64,000 bases of DNA, from the NCBI RefSeq assembly GCF_019175385.1, contig NC_083338.1:88247777-88311776 (forward strand), given 5' to 3'. The notes beneath the pieces were generated by a model, which saw only the letters and a program-made list of their open reading frames with translations, was not told where the DNA came from and ran no database searches. The number at the start of each line of letters is the position of its first letter. Position 1 is the stretch's first letter. A program made the position numbers and the translations under genes. The DNA is from Lycium barbarum (taxonomy: Eukaryota > Streptophyta > Magnoliopsida > Solanales > Solanaceae). Below are positions 23,054 to 34,818 of this stretch, in pieces.

Positions 23054-23065
23054 TGCTATCAGAGC
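23054..23065 (+). other. Primer-binding site (tRNA-iMet type) of inner chromovirus
   Basis: TGCTATCAGAGC: one mismatch from TGGTATCAGAGC, 4 nt after the LTR end. Confidence 0.88.
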
Positions 23066-23259
23066 AGTTCAGTCCTAGGGTGTGTCTACGAGCTGTGTCT
23101 AGTATAGTCTTGGTTATAGGTGTGTCGCGCGCCACACTTATAAACGAGAAGTTGCGGACATTTTAGGAATGATTGACCTTCTTTCTTCATAAGAATCGTG
23201 CGATAGAGCTAAGATATAAGAAATTCTTGTTCCTTAATCGTGTGTTGTGTATTTCAGAG

Positions 23260-24816
23260 ATGCCTAAAAAGAAAAAGGCTACAGCAGCCCAAAAGGGCAA
23301 GACGGTGGCAGAAAAGCGGGCTGAAAGAGCACCGCCACCGGTAGTAGAGAAAAGTGAGTCCCAGAGTGCGGCCCAATCCCAGTCCTCTCAGACATTGCCT
23401 ATTACTGAGGAGCGTGAGGGAGCCTCAGCCCCTGCTCCAGCACCTCCAGCTCCTCCACCGGATGCTTCTGGCCAAGATGTGAAAGAGGCCATTAATTTGT
23501 TGACTCAATTGGTTGCGGCCCACACTCAGAGGAAACGTTCAGGGCATGGTGATAGGGATGTTAGTGCAAGGGCCCGTGATTTCATTACTTTAAACCCTCC
23601 GAAATTCTTTGGGTTAAAGTCGGAGGAGGACCCTCAGGATTTCATTGATGGTATGCTAAGGACGCTTCGATTGATACATGCTTCGGACACCGAGTCGGTG
23701 GAGCTAGCGTCATATAGATTGAGAGATGTCTCAATCTAGTGGTATACGGTATGGATGGCTTCACGGGGGGCTAATGCACCTCCCCCGGTATGGCAAGAGT
23801 TTATTGATGCTTTTCTCCGCCATTATATGCCTCCAGAAGTTCGGCGGGCTAGGGCCGATAAATTTTTGAACTTCAGGCAAGGTAGTATGAGTGCCTTAGA
23901 GTATAGCCTCCGTTTTAACTCCTTGTCTAGGTACGCTTTGGCCATGGTAGCGGATATGGGTGACCGGGTACACCGATTTGTAAGGGGACTAGGGCCACAC
24001 TTGATGGATAAATGCTTGACTGCGTCCCTTCAGGACGGTATGGATATTGCACGCATTCAGGCACATGCTCAGAACCTAGATGAAAGCCTACAACAGCAGA
24101 GAAGCGAGCGTGAGCATGATTGGGGACATAGAAAGAGAGCTAGATCTTCGGGTCCGAAGAGCGAGTTTAGAGGTGGGCACAGGCAGCAGTTTCCCAGGCA
24201 TTCAGGCTATTCTATGACCAGTGCACCTCCACGGTTTCCAGGCCAGAGATTTGATAGATCTACTCATCCCGGGCCGAGTCAGAGTTATTCAGGGTCCCAG
24301 TTTAGAGGTGATTCAGGCCAGTCAAGGCCACCCGTGCCACGATGTTCCCAGTGTGGGAAGTTGTATTGGGGTCAATGCCGATCAGGTTCAGATGTTTGCT
24401 ATTCATGTGGCCGACCAGGCCATATTATGCGTGATTTCCCCTCAGTACATGGTGGAGGTAGGGCCCAGCCATCAGGGTCGATAGCTGGATCTTCAGCATC
24501 TGTACGCCCTACGGGGCTAAGTTCACATGCGCCAGTCGGCCATGGTAGAGGTAGAGGCAGACCTCCCAGTTCTAGCGGTCCTCAGCACCGTATTTATGCT
24601 TTGGCTGGACGCCAAGATCTTGAGTCTTCTCCTGACGTGGTCACAGGTATATTACCGATATTCTCTCACGATGTATATGATTTGATTGATCCGGGCTCCA
24701 CATTGTCATATGTTACTCCATATATTGCGGGTCAATTTATAGTCGAGCCGGAGTCGATCAAACCTTTTGAGGTGTCTACACCCGTGGGTGAATCGGTAAT
24801 AGCTAGCCGAGTATAG
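23260..24816 (+). pseudogene. Gag and protease start of inner chromovirus (stop, then frameshift)
   Basis: Starts MPKKKKATAAQKGKTVAEKR at 23260. A Pro/Ala-rich linker is followed by the capsid region (ARDFITLNPPKFFGLKSEED; EYSLRFNSLSRYA). A TAG at 23737-23739 interrupts it in frame. The CCHC knuckle near 24397 reads CYSCGRPGHIMRDF: the last Cys is Phe (24436-24438), unlike the outer element's intact one. The protease motif [13 protein letters not shown] follows near 24685 (DPG active-site triad). The frame is lost by a 1-nt deletion near 24810, giving the stop at 24814-24816. Gag packages element RNA; this copy would yield only fragments. Confidence 0.9.
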
Positions 24817-27800
24817 AGATTGTGTAGTTGTGATATGTGACCGCCGCACTATAGTCAACTTGCATGAATTAAAGATGGTAGATTTTGATGTTATCATGGG
24901 CATGGATTGGTTGGCTTCTTGTTATGCCAATGTTGATTGTAGAATGAAAATGGTTCGTTTCTAATTTCCGGGAGATCCAGTCTTAGAATGGAAAGGAAAT
25001 ACGGTGTCACCAAAAGGTAGGTTTATTTCCTATCTAAAGTCAAGGAAGATGATCACGAAAGGTTGTATTTATCACCTAGTGCGAGTTCAAGATATAGAAG
25101 CTGAGTCGCCGACTCTTCAGTCAGTTCCAGTAGTGAATGAATTTCCGGATGTGTTCCCGGAAGAGCTTCCAGGCCTTCCTCCCGAGCGGGCGATTGATTT
25201 TGCTATTGATGTGTTGCCAGGCACTAAACCTATATCGATCCCTCCATATAGAATGACACCCGCAGAACTGAAAGAATTGAAAGAGCAATTGAAAGACTTG
25301 CTTGAGAAAGGCTTTATTAGACCTACTTCATCCCCGTGGGGAGCACCCGTATTGTTTATCCAAAAGAAAGATGGCTCCTTGAGAATGTGCATTGATTATA
25401 GGCAATTGAATAAGGTGACGATTAAGAATAGATATCCTCTCCCGGGGATTGATGATTTATTTGATCAATTGCAAGGTGCCAAATGGTTTTCAAAGATCGA
25501 TTTGAGGTCCGGGTATCATCAAGTGAGAGTTAGGGAGAAAGATATCCCTAAGACAGCTTTCATAACAAGGTATTGTCATTTCGAGTTCCGAGAAATGTCA
25601 TTTGGGCTAACTAATGCGCCAGCAATATTTATGTATTTGATGAATAATGTGTTCAGGCCCTTCCTGGATTTATTTGTGATAGTATTTATCGATGACATCT
25701 TGGTGTATTCTAGATCCGAGGCAAAACATACGAATCATTTGCGTACTGTCCTTGGAGTCCTTCGAACTCGAGAGTTATTTGCAAAGTTTTCCAAATGCGA
25801 GTTTTTGTTGAACTCGGTAGCATTTTCAGGGCATATCGTTGCAGCCGATGGTATTCGAGTGGATAGTCAAAAGATTGAGGCCGTGAAAACTTGGCCAAGG
25901 CCAACAACTCCTACGGAGGTTCGTAGCTTTCTGGGCTTAGCAGGTTATTACAGGAGGTTCGTTGAAGGTTTTTCTTCTATTTCTGCACCACTCACAAAGT
26001 TGACCCAGATATCGGCAAAGTTTCAATGGACAGATGCTTGTGAACGTAGCTTCCAAGAGTTAAAGGGTAGATTGACTTCTGCCCCAATCTTGACACTTCC
26101 AGAGGGATTGGAAGGGTACGTTGTCTATTGCGATGCTTCAGGTGTTGGGCTAGGATGTGTATTGATGCAGCATGGTAAAGTGATTGCGTATGCTTCAAGG
26201 CAATTGCGGAAACATGAGCGAAATTATCCTACCCATGATCTAGAATTGGCCGCGGTGGTTCATGCATTAAAGATATGGAGACATTATTTATATGGTGTCC
26301 ACGTGAATATTTACACAGATCATAAGAGCCTTCAGTATATCTTTAAGCAGAAAGAGTTGAATCTGCGGCAACGACGATGGCTAGAATTACTAAAAGACTA
26401 TGATGTTGATATCCTGTATCACCCTGGAAAGGCAAATGTTGTGGCTGATGCTCTTAGCCGTAGATCGATGGGAAGTCTATGTGATGTACGACCAGAGAAG
26501 AGGGAAATGGCCAGTGAGCTCCAACAGTTAGCTAGCCTAGGAGTCCGAGTAGTGGACTCTGGTAGTAGCGGAGCTACTATTCGGAATTCTGCAGTCTCGT
26601 CACTAGTGGCAGAGGTGAAAGAGCGACAATATGAGGATCCCATGCTAATGCAGTACAGAGATACACTCCCTCAGAAAGAGGAGTCATCATTTGATATTTC
26701 AGGAGACGGAGTTCTCCGATGCCGAGGCAGATTATGTGTTCCCGATGTGGCAGATTTACGCCACCAGATATTGAAGGAAGCTCATTGTTCCCGTTATTCT
26801 ATCCATCCCAGAGCAACGAAAATGTATCATGATCTTAAGTCCATATATTGGTGGAATGGAATGAAGAAAGATATAACGGAATTTGTATCTCAATGTCCCA
26901 ATTGTCAACAAGTGAAAATTGAACACCAAAAGCCGGGTGGATTGTTGCAAGCTATAGAAATCCCAACGTGGAAGTGGGAAGTGATTAATATGGACTTCAT
27001 TTCAGGGTTACCTCGTTCTCGACGTAAATATGATTCTATATGGGTAATCGTGGATAGGCTCACAAATTCAGCTCATTTCTTACCGGTCAGGACGACCTAT
27101 GTGGCAGAGGATTATGCAAAGCTTTATCTTAAAGAGATAGTGAGACTTCATGGTGTTCCAGTATCTATTATCTCCGATAGAGGGACTCAGTTTACAGCAA
27201 AATTTTGGGAGTCTTTCCAAGAGGGTTTAGGGACCCGAGTTAGCCTTAGCACTGCATTTCATCCACAGACAGATGGACAAGCTGAACGCACTATTCAGAC
27301 TCTTGAAGATATGTTACGGGCATGTATGATAGACTTTGGAGGAAATTGGGATGATCATTTTCCACTCATTGAATTTGCTTACAATAATAGTTATCATTAT
27401 AACATTCAAATGGCACCGTATGAGGCTTTATATGGGCGGAAGTGTAGATCCCCGATTGGGTGGTTCGAAACAGGAGAGGCTCAGTTGATAGGGCCAGACT
27501 TGGTTCAGCAAGCCATAGAAAAAGTCAAGCTCATACAAGATCGGTTGTTAGCGGCTCAAAGTCGTCAAAAGTCCTATGCGGATAATCATCGAAGAGACTT
27601 GGAGTTAGAAGTGAGAGATTGGGTATTCTTGAAAGTGTCGCCGATGAAGGGCGTTATGAGGTTTGGCAGAAAGGGGAAACTTAGTCCCCGGTATATTGGG
27701 CCATATGAAATTGTACGAAAGATAGGCAAAGTGGCCTATGAGTTAGATCTACCTCCCGAATTGGAGTCAGTCCATCCAGTATTACACGTCTCGATGCTCC

Positions 27801-28009
27801 GGAAATGTATTGGAGATCCTACTAGGATCTTCCCAGTAAATGATGTGCAAGTGACAGAGAAATTGACCTATGAAGAGATACCCATTGCCATATTAGACAG
27901 GCAAGTACGGAGGCTTAGAAACAAAGAAGTGGCCTCAGTTAAGATTCTATGGAGAAGCAGTAAACGAGAGGAAACTCTGGCGAAATTCTATTATGTTGTG
28001 GCCCTGTGA
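24817..28009 (+). pseudogene. Pol of inner chromovirus: PR-RT-RNase H-integrase, 1001-codon open frame
   Basis: After the frameshift, one more in-frame TAA at 24962-24964 (CAA expected) separates the protease end from an uninterrupted ORF at 25004-28009. That ORF holds RT ([24 protein letters not shown] at 25685-25696), RNase H ([26 protein letters not shown]), the integrase zinc region (CPNCQQVK) and DDE residues ([29 protein letters not shown]). The chromodomain begins ([15 protein letters not shown]) but its TWEAE.. tail is replaced by [10 protein letters not shown] and a stop. ATG 25004 is merely the first Met after the breaks, not the native start. RT and IN catalytic residues all look intact. 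Confidence 0.92.
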
Positions 28010-28120
28010 GGCATCGATATTATGGGTTGTTGTGATAGGATGGTAGTGCCATATTACAGAGGAAACTCTGGCAAAATTTCTGTAGAATCCCCGAGTGCTT
28101 AACATTCGAGGACGAATGTT

Positions 28121-28135
28121 CTTAAGGGGGGAGAA
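28121..28135 (+). other. Polypurine tract of inner chromovirus
   Basis: CTTAAGGGGGGAGAA immediately before the 3' LTR start (TGTTACACC at 28136). Confidence 0.88.
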
Positions 28136-28444
28136 TGTTACACCTCGGAAATTTTTCCGTTGGCACGCAAGTGAACGAACTAGTGAGGAATGGCATTTGA
28201 TGACCCTAGTTGAGATTTTAAAGATTTTAGAGATGAGGGAAGAGGATTGCCAAGAGAAGGCAAAGTATGTGATAAGTATCGGAAAGGAATTACGAGCAAC
28301 GAGTTAGCAAGGACTTGATGATGTGTTGGGAAGGAGTTATAACGTCCCTTAGATTGATAATGAAGTGTTGAACAAGTGTTAAGAAGGATCCATAAGGTTT
28401 GGAGATCAAATGAAGAGACGAGAATTAGTGCAGTGGACTGATGG

Positions 28445-28680
28445 GTTATACGGCTCATTATACGGACTGTATAATGGTTTACGGACCGTATAATGGACCG
28501 TAAAACCATCACAGAAAAGGTTGCTCACTGGTGGGATTTTACGGTCAGTTATACGGACCGTATAAATTTATACGACCCGTATAATGAACCGTAAAATGGT
28601 CACAGTGAAGGGTGCAGGACAGGCTCATTTGACGATCGATTTTACGGACCGTATAATGGTTATACGGACCGTATAATGGT
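28445..28680 (+). promoter_or_regulatory. U3 palindrome array (ACGGACCGT) of 3' LTR
   Basis: Same array as at 20974 but one repeat unit shorter; TATA-like TTAAATAAG follows at 28704-28712. Confidence 0.65.
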
Positions 28681-29883
28681 CTCGACAGATCAGTTGTGGA
28701 TCATTAAATAAGGGACCAACTTCATTATTTCATTTCTACATTTCATTCCCTCTCTCTAAGAACATCTCTCCACATTTATTACACAAAATTTCAAGGATTA
28801 TTAGTCATCAATGACATAAATCAAGTGAATCAAGAGTAAGGAAACCCATTAAAGACCATTCAAGTCAAGAAATCCAAATGGAGGAAAACTAAGGTTTTTG
28901 CTCAAGTGGAGTATTATCAACTAAGGCTTGTTCCTACAATATCTAAGGTAAGATTCATGATATTTATATGTTGTTTAAGGTATTAGAGAGTTAAAATACT
29001 TGGATTGTAGAAGAGTATAGCAAAATGGGTCATGAATGATGAATAGTGACATTTTGAGAAATAGTTTGAATTGAATCATGATTGTTGTTGTGTTGTGGTA
29101 TGAACGTGTTATAGATGACGTTAAGATCACGAGATAGACATTTGTATGCGAATGGACGAAATCATGTGTAATGGTCTTGAAAGTGGGAAATTGGAAGTAA
29201 ATTGAGAATATGGGTAATGTAGACGATTAAAGGCTATTGTTATGTTATAGTGAATGTATTGTTGACATCTGGTAGTTGAAATACGATATGGAGGAATTTC
29301 ATATAAGTAAAGGAAATGCTGTCTGATTTTCTCTAGCTTTAGCCATGTGTGCTAATTATCGATTCTAATGATAGTATGACCTTAATGAAGGTAGAAACGT
29401 GAGCATCGGAGGAGTACGTGCATGTGTAGAATAGTTCAACGAAAAGGTATGTTAGGCTAGCCCTTCTTTCATAAGGCATGGTTCTTTGGCCAAATTTCTA
29501 AATCCTCTATATGAGTATATTGTCTTCAAATGATTGATCTTCCGAGCTTGTAAGCTCATGATCCCTGATACGTATTACGATTGTACTACGCTCCTCATAT
29601 GACAAGGAAGCCTATAATATAGACGTAAAGATAATGATGATGATAATAATGATGATGCTAAAGGTGCCTGTGGGCTGTTATACTTATGTGTGCCTATGAA
29701 GGGCTATAATGAAACCCCGAGCTTATGACGCCGGGTAGAATATATGTATATGATTACGTAACGCGCGCGCACATCTGCAGATTGTACGGATAACCCTGAT
29801 GCCTTGGTAGGGCCAGGTAGATATAACCTTGAGCCTTTGTTGGCCAAGTAGTATGAAACACCGAACCTTCATGGTCGGGCACG

Positions 29884-29993
<110 letters not shown>

Positions 29994-30231
29994 ATGCTAT
30001 GTATATGACATCATTAAGAGTACGAATATGTTATGTATATGAGATGTAAATGATTATGAGGGTAATTAAGTACGGATACGGATGTATGTATGCGGATACG
30101 CAATAGAAACGGAATATCCCTATGGAAAGCAAGTAAGTACCATGAGGATGATATTATTGTCTCCCCCTCCTATGATACTTCATATGTTGTCTATTATGCT
30201 TCTATATCGATGTTGATCATGCTTTACATAC

Positions 30232-30252
30232 TCAGTACATTCTTCGTACTGA
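30232..30252 (+). promoter_or_regulatory. Conserved LTR double-hairpin module (hairpin 1)
   Basis: TCAGTAC-ATTCTTC-GTACTGA then CGTCC-TTTTGTTTGT-GGACG, both stems fully paired. 484 bp before the LTR end. Confidence 0.72.
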
Positions 30253-30736
30253 CGTCCTTTTGTTTGTGGACGCTGCGTCATGCCCGCAAGTGCGCAGGGT
30301 GACAGGCCTGATCCATAGTAGCTTTCTCAGAGATTGTATAGCAGAGCTCCATTTCATTCGGAACCATAGCTTTTGGGTACTTATTCTTTTGTGTATATAA
30401 TTATGGGCATAGCGGGGTCCTGTTCCGCTCATGTGTTATGTCATACTCTCCTTAGAGGCTCGTAGTCACGTGTATATGGTTAGATATGTCTGGCCTTGTC
30501 GGCCTATGTTTTGTATATCATTTTGTTAGCCTTGTCGGCTCATGTATGTTGATGTGGCATAGATGCCTATGATAACATATAGATGTTTTTGTCCAAATGG
30601 GACTAGTTTGATAAATGAAAGGAAGTGTATGTTTAATTATGTGGCTCACCTAGATGCAAGCATAAGTGTAAGCTAAGGGGTGCCCGGGTGGACTAGCACC
30701 AGGTGCTCGTCGCGGCCCCCTAGTCGGGTCGTGACA

Positions 30737-30741
30737 ATTAC
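30737..30741. repeat. TSD ATTAC of inner chromovirus (right)
   Basis: Exact copy of 20660-20664; the outer LTR sequence resumes directly after it. Confidence 0.92.
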
Positions 30742-31110
30742 GCAAGCCGACAAGGCTGCCACTACATATCAGTATATTACGCAAGCCGACAAGGCTGCTA
30801 CCACGACAGAACATCCACAATAACTATATAGACACAGGTGATCAAATCTGTACACAACCCACATATATGTCTACAGACCTCTAAGAGTATCAACAGTGAA
30901 ATATGACGGGACATGGCTCCGTCGTACCCCTGGACAAACATATATATATATATATACATAAGAAGGTCTGTACCAAATATCTAGACTCCGGGACAATGGA
31001 GCACTCCAAAACAGCTGAATAGAAGTCCTAAGCTGGCGGATTACCAAAGCGAGTATCTGCACCTGCGGGCATGAAACACAGCCCCCCCCCCCCCCCCGGA
31101 AGAAAGGGGG

Positions 31111-31131
31111 TCAGTACGAGATATGTACTGA
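31111..31131 (-). promoter_or_regulatory. Conserved LTR double-hairpin module (hairpin 1)
   Basis: Minus strand TCAGTAC-ATATCTC-GTACTGA then CCCCC-TTTCTTC and a G-run; same as at 13474. Confidence 0.7.
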
Positions 31132-31343
31132 GTATGTAAAGCATGAAATACAGTAAAGAGGTTTATAACCGAAATAGGGAGTGCAGGAAACAAGTACAAT
31201 GTCCAGAATACCAAAACACTTGCCTTTTGAAACATAAATCATGCAAGTCAATATCATATATCATACCCGGCCCATTATGGGACTCGGTGAATAAAGTCAT
31301 CATATGCCCTCCTGGCCACCATAACATATCATCATATCGTTAT

Positions 31344-31347
<4 letters not shown>

Positions 31348-31395
<48 letters not shown>
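31348..31395. repeat. (TA)n microsatellite in LTR
   Basis: About 24 TA units; the matching place in the other LTR (13712-13720) has about four. Confidence 0.9.
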
Positions 31396-31397
<2 letters not shown>

Positions 31398-33031
31398 GTA
31401 CCCGGCCCTCTAGTGAGGGACTCGGTGAACAATGCAGTGAAACTGTGCACGATAACATACCCGGCCCGGGACTCGGTGAAAGACATATTGAGGCATGCAC
31501 GAGTAGAGTAGTGAGCAACCATATGCAATTTAAATCATTATCAAGACTCAAACAGAATGAGAAGAAGAGATTAACACCTGAGTATCAGTAGCGACAATCA
31601 TATCAATTATCCCTCGAATGTCATTATAGATCATATCAAAAGAGCCTTAGGAATCATAGACATGAATACAAAATAGCTTATAAAAGTCAAGGATATTAAT
31701 TTCCGCAGAGTCTCTAAGAACAGGACTCATAAATCACACTCGAAACTTAGGAATAGAATTACCCCAAAGCTCATATCATTCATCACTTTAATCTAAGACA
31801 TGCCAAAAGAAAGAAGGACAGCTTTACATACCTGTTAACGACTATTCGCCAATCCGTTCGCTTTGTCGCTCTTTTAGCCTATTTAATATAAGAGTAACGT
31901 TATCGTTAGTAACTATACTTTCTAGTTCATAAATCCGTAGCCCATCACTTATAGAACTTATTCTTTAACTTATACATTCTCGTTTAGGGATTTTCATTAG
32001 TTAAAGACTTAACGAAAATCGGGCAGCATTTACCCTATATATTCGCCTAAGCCGAATTTCCAATTACCCTCCTGTTAACACATAAATACCAACAAAAACA
32101 TATGGACATAGTCATATCTTCAATCCTTTCAATTTGACAAGGATAACAACATGTTCGTAACAACACAACTTTAACCTTAACTATCTAATCCTTTCATTCT
32201 TTTACCATATAATCCATGATAACAACAACCATAATGCAACTTAAAAATTAATTCTCCATGCCTAATTAGAACAGCCCTCTACACGGCTCAATTTACACAT
32301 TAACATCACCACACATAACTCCTTACATTCATCACACACCCACCAATTTATACAAGTTTAAATCACCTCCAAAACGTGTATAAAAAGATTAAATCTTACC
32401 TTAATAAACTTGGCTCCTTAACCTTGCTAATCACTTGGATGTTTACAAAAAATTGACACTTTAATTCCTCTCTTCTTCATGCTCTTTCTCGGCTGGAATT
32501 GCCATGGCCGAATGCCTCTCTCCCTCTCTAACTTTGCTTCTTTCTCCTTCTAACTCTTTGCTTAGAATGAAATGAATTTATGATGAATCAATTTTTCATC
32601 AAAGATTGGTCTTATATGCTGCCCCTAGGCCTTCCACGTGCCCCCTCATGGTGAGTCATTATGTTGTTTTAATTAATTAATTTTTTAACAACAAATCGGG
32701 TGGGGCCCACTAATTATATAATTGGTTAACTTAATTAATCTTAATTAATCACTAATCTTCACTTAATAATCCAATTATAATTAATTAGTCCCTAATTTCT
32801 AATAATATTTTTACACTAAATAAAATTTGTAAACAATTTATGTTCTAATTAAAATTGAAAGTTAAAGGTTCCTATTTCGCATCCGAAAATGATCCTGTCT
32901 TTAACTTGAGTCGATTCTCTTGCGAATAACTCGACGTATAAAAATACGGGATATAACATATAATTTACTGACCCGTTTAAAAACTGCCTATATACTAAGC
33001 CAATATAAAATAGTAGAAGGTATAAGACTTA

Positions 33032-33314
33032 GAGTGTTTTCGGTATGGAGGAAAACATTTTCTAATTTTCTCACGTTCGTTTAGTCAAAAATTTTAGAAA
33101 ATATTTTTTTAGAAAAACAAGTTCATTAAAAATGAGGAGAATGGCTTTCCTAATGAAAATAGGGTAAACAAGTCCCACAAGTGACATTCCACCAACCACC
33201 CCACTCCATCCAACCTATTCCCACCACCCCCACCACCCAACTCACCCCCTACAAACTTTTTTTTTAAAAAAAAAGTTTTTTCTTTTTGGTTTTACAACAT
33301 TCCCCCTCGCCCCC
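33032..33314. mobile_element. MITE, left half (interrupted)
   Basis: Starts GAGTGTTTTCGGTATGGAGG, then GAAAACATTTTCTAATTTTC, an A-rich stem and a CCACCACCCC-rich spacer with a T/A run. The right half is at 44451-44929, whose outer end on the reverse complement is TAAGGGTGTGTTCGGAGG, GAAAATG. The halves share the C-rich, poly(T) centre. Everything from 33315 to 44450 is inserted in it. A convincing TSD was not found. Superfamily not assigned. Confidence 0.65.
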
Positions 33315-34318
33315 TGTTGCTCTCAAACGCACACACAAGTATACGCGGTTGTACAAGTAATATACACTGTTAAGTCTAGATATCGATCCAACAGAGACTT
33401 AGATTCTACTGTTAAACTAATTCATATTCGAATGAAACTATTCAAGAAAGTGAAAATCAAGATGTTTGTTGTACTAAACTAAAACTGCAAAGTAAACAAT
33501 TTATGATGGGTGTTTTTGTGACTGAGAATATTTCGACAAAGATTGTAAGGTTTATCAGATGAGAGAAAGTTTCAGGGTCATGGCTTTCGACAATCCAGTT
33601 GATCTTCAGACAATTCCACCTATCTTATTTCCTGGGTTACCACTTGACGAGTTAATTATAACTTTATGAGTATCTTCCGAGTTGCTCACAAGCCTGTAAA
33701 TGATACTATAACGCCTATATCCCTATGGTCGTCAGAGGTAACAAGAACGCATTTATTTCTCCATAATCAACTAAGCAAGGCTAAAGGGTATATTCCTATC
33801 CTCATTAGCGAAACGATTATATCGAACAAGCCCTATTTATTCTTATTACGCATGCAAATTCCCTATCCTTAGTTCAATTCACACGCCATAGATAGTGTCT
33901 AACTATTGGCCATATAATCAAACAATTAAGATCAAGAATAAATAAGAAACCAAAAATATGGAAAATCAATAGAGAATAATTGTCATCAAACCAACTTTCA
34001 AGTCTTATGCGACAACCCTAGAATTAAGAAGTTTAGCTACTCATGATTCTCAATGAACAACAAGAATTCATGAATAATCTAGGGTTGAAAAAGATGAAAA
34101 ATAAAATAAACCTAGAAAGCAGATAATATGACGGCTTCAAAGTCTTGGAATAATCCCAGCACGTCAATAATAATGAACAAAATATCTATTTATAGTTTAG
34201 GGTTGTCAACCAAATAAAAGGGTCCTAATCCTACTTAAAATCAGACAAAACTTGGGCACTCCCGCGTTGGAACCGCGCCGCGGGGTCTTCTGTGAATTCA
34301 GCCCCAATTTGTGCTGAG

Positions 34319-34323
34319 CCCGC
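34319..34323. repeat. TSD CCCGC of solo LTR A (left)
   Basis: CCCGC recurs at 43946-43950 directly after ...GGGTCGTGACA. Confidence 0.88.
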
Positions 34324-34667
34324 TGTTACATCTTGGAAACAAATCCCCCGTAGGTGTACAGTGAATAGGCTAACAGAGGACATAGCGTAGACGATTTTTT
34401 GACTAGTAAGAAATAGAATTAGATGACCCTCAACGAGATTTTAAAGGCATACAATGTAAGGAGAGAAAGTTGTTAAGGAAAGTGAATCATATGTTGCGTA
34501 GCGGATAAGAATAACGAGCAACGATTTGGTGATGGCACAAGGATGTTTTCTAGATGAGTGATAACGTCCCTTAGGTTGGTATTGAGGTGTTAAATAAGTT
34601 CCAAGAAGGTTCCATAAGGATCGGAGATCAAACGAGTCGACGAGAACAAAAACGGAATCACTGGGCA

Positions 34668-34818
34668 TTATACGGTCCAACCTACGGACCGTATAAATTG
34701 TACCAGCCGTAGATGGGACCGTATAGTTGGCCAAAGAGAGGGCCAGCCACTGGACCAAATGTACGCCCATACATACGGTCCGTATAAATAGTACGGACCG
34801 TATGTTGGTCCGTATAAA
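34668..34818 (+). promoter_or_regulatory. U3 palindrome array of solo LTR A, with TATA-like box downstream
   Basis: TTATACGGTCC, CTACGGACCGTATAAAT, CATACGGTCCGTATAAAT, GTACGGACCGTATG and GTCCGTATAAAG in 150 bp. The TATA-like TTAAATATAG at 34841-34850 precedes GGGCCCTTTTCATT. Confidence 0.6.

Larger units (their letters stand above)
30742..32958 (-). mobile_element. 5' LTR of outer chromovirus, right part of split copy
   Basis: Continues the LTR from 20664 and parallels 13140-15275 of the other LTR up to GGGATATAACA at 32958. It contains a C16 run (31082-31097), an expanded (TA)n tract (31348-31395) and the double hairpin. No gene; the YIYIYI-type ORFs come from the microsatellite. Confidence 0.9.
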
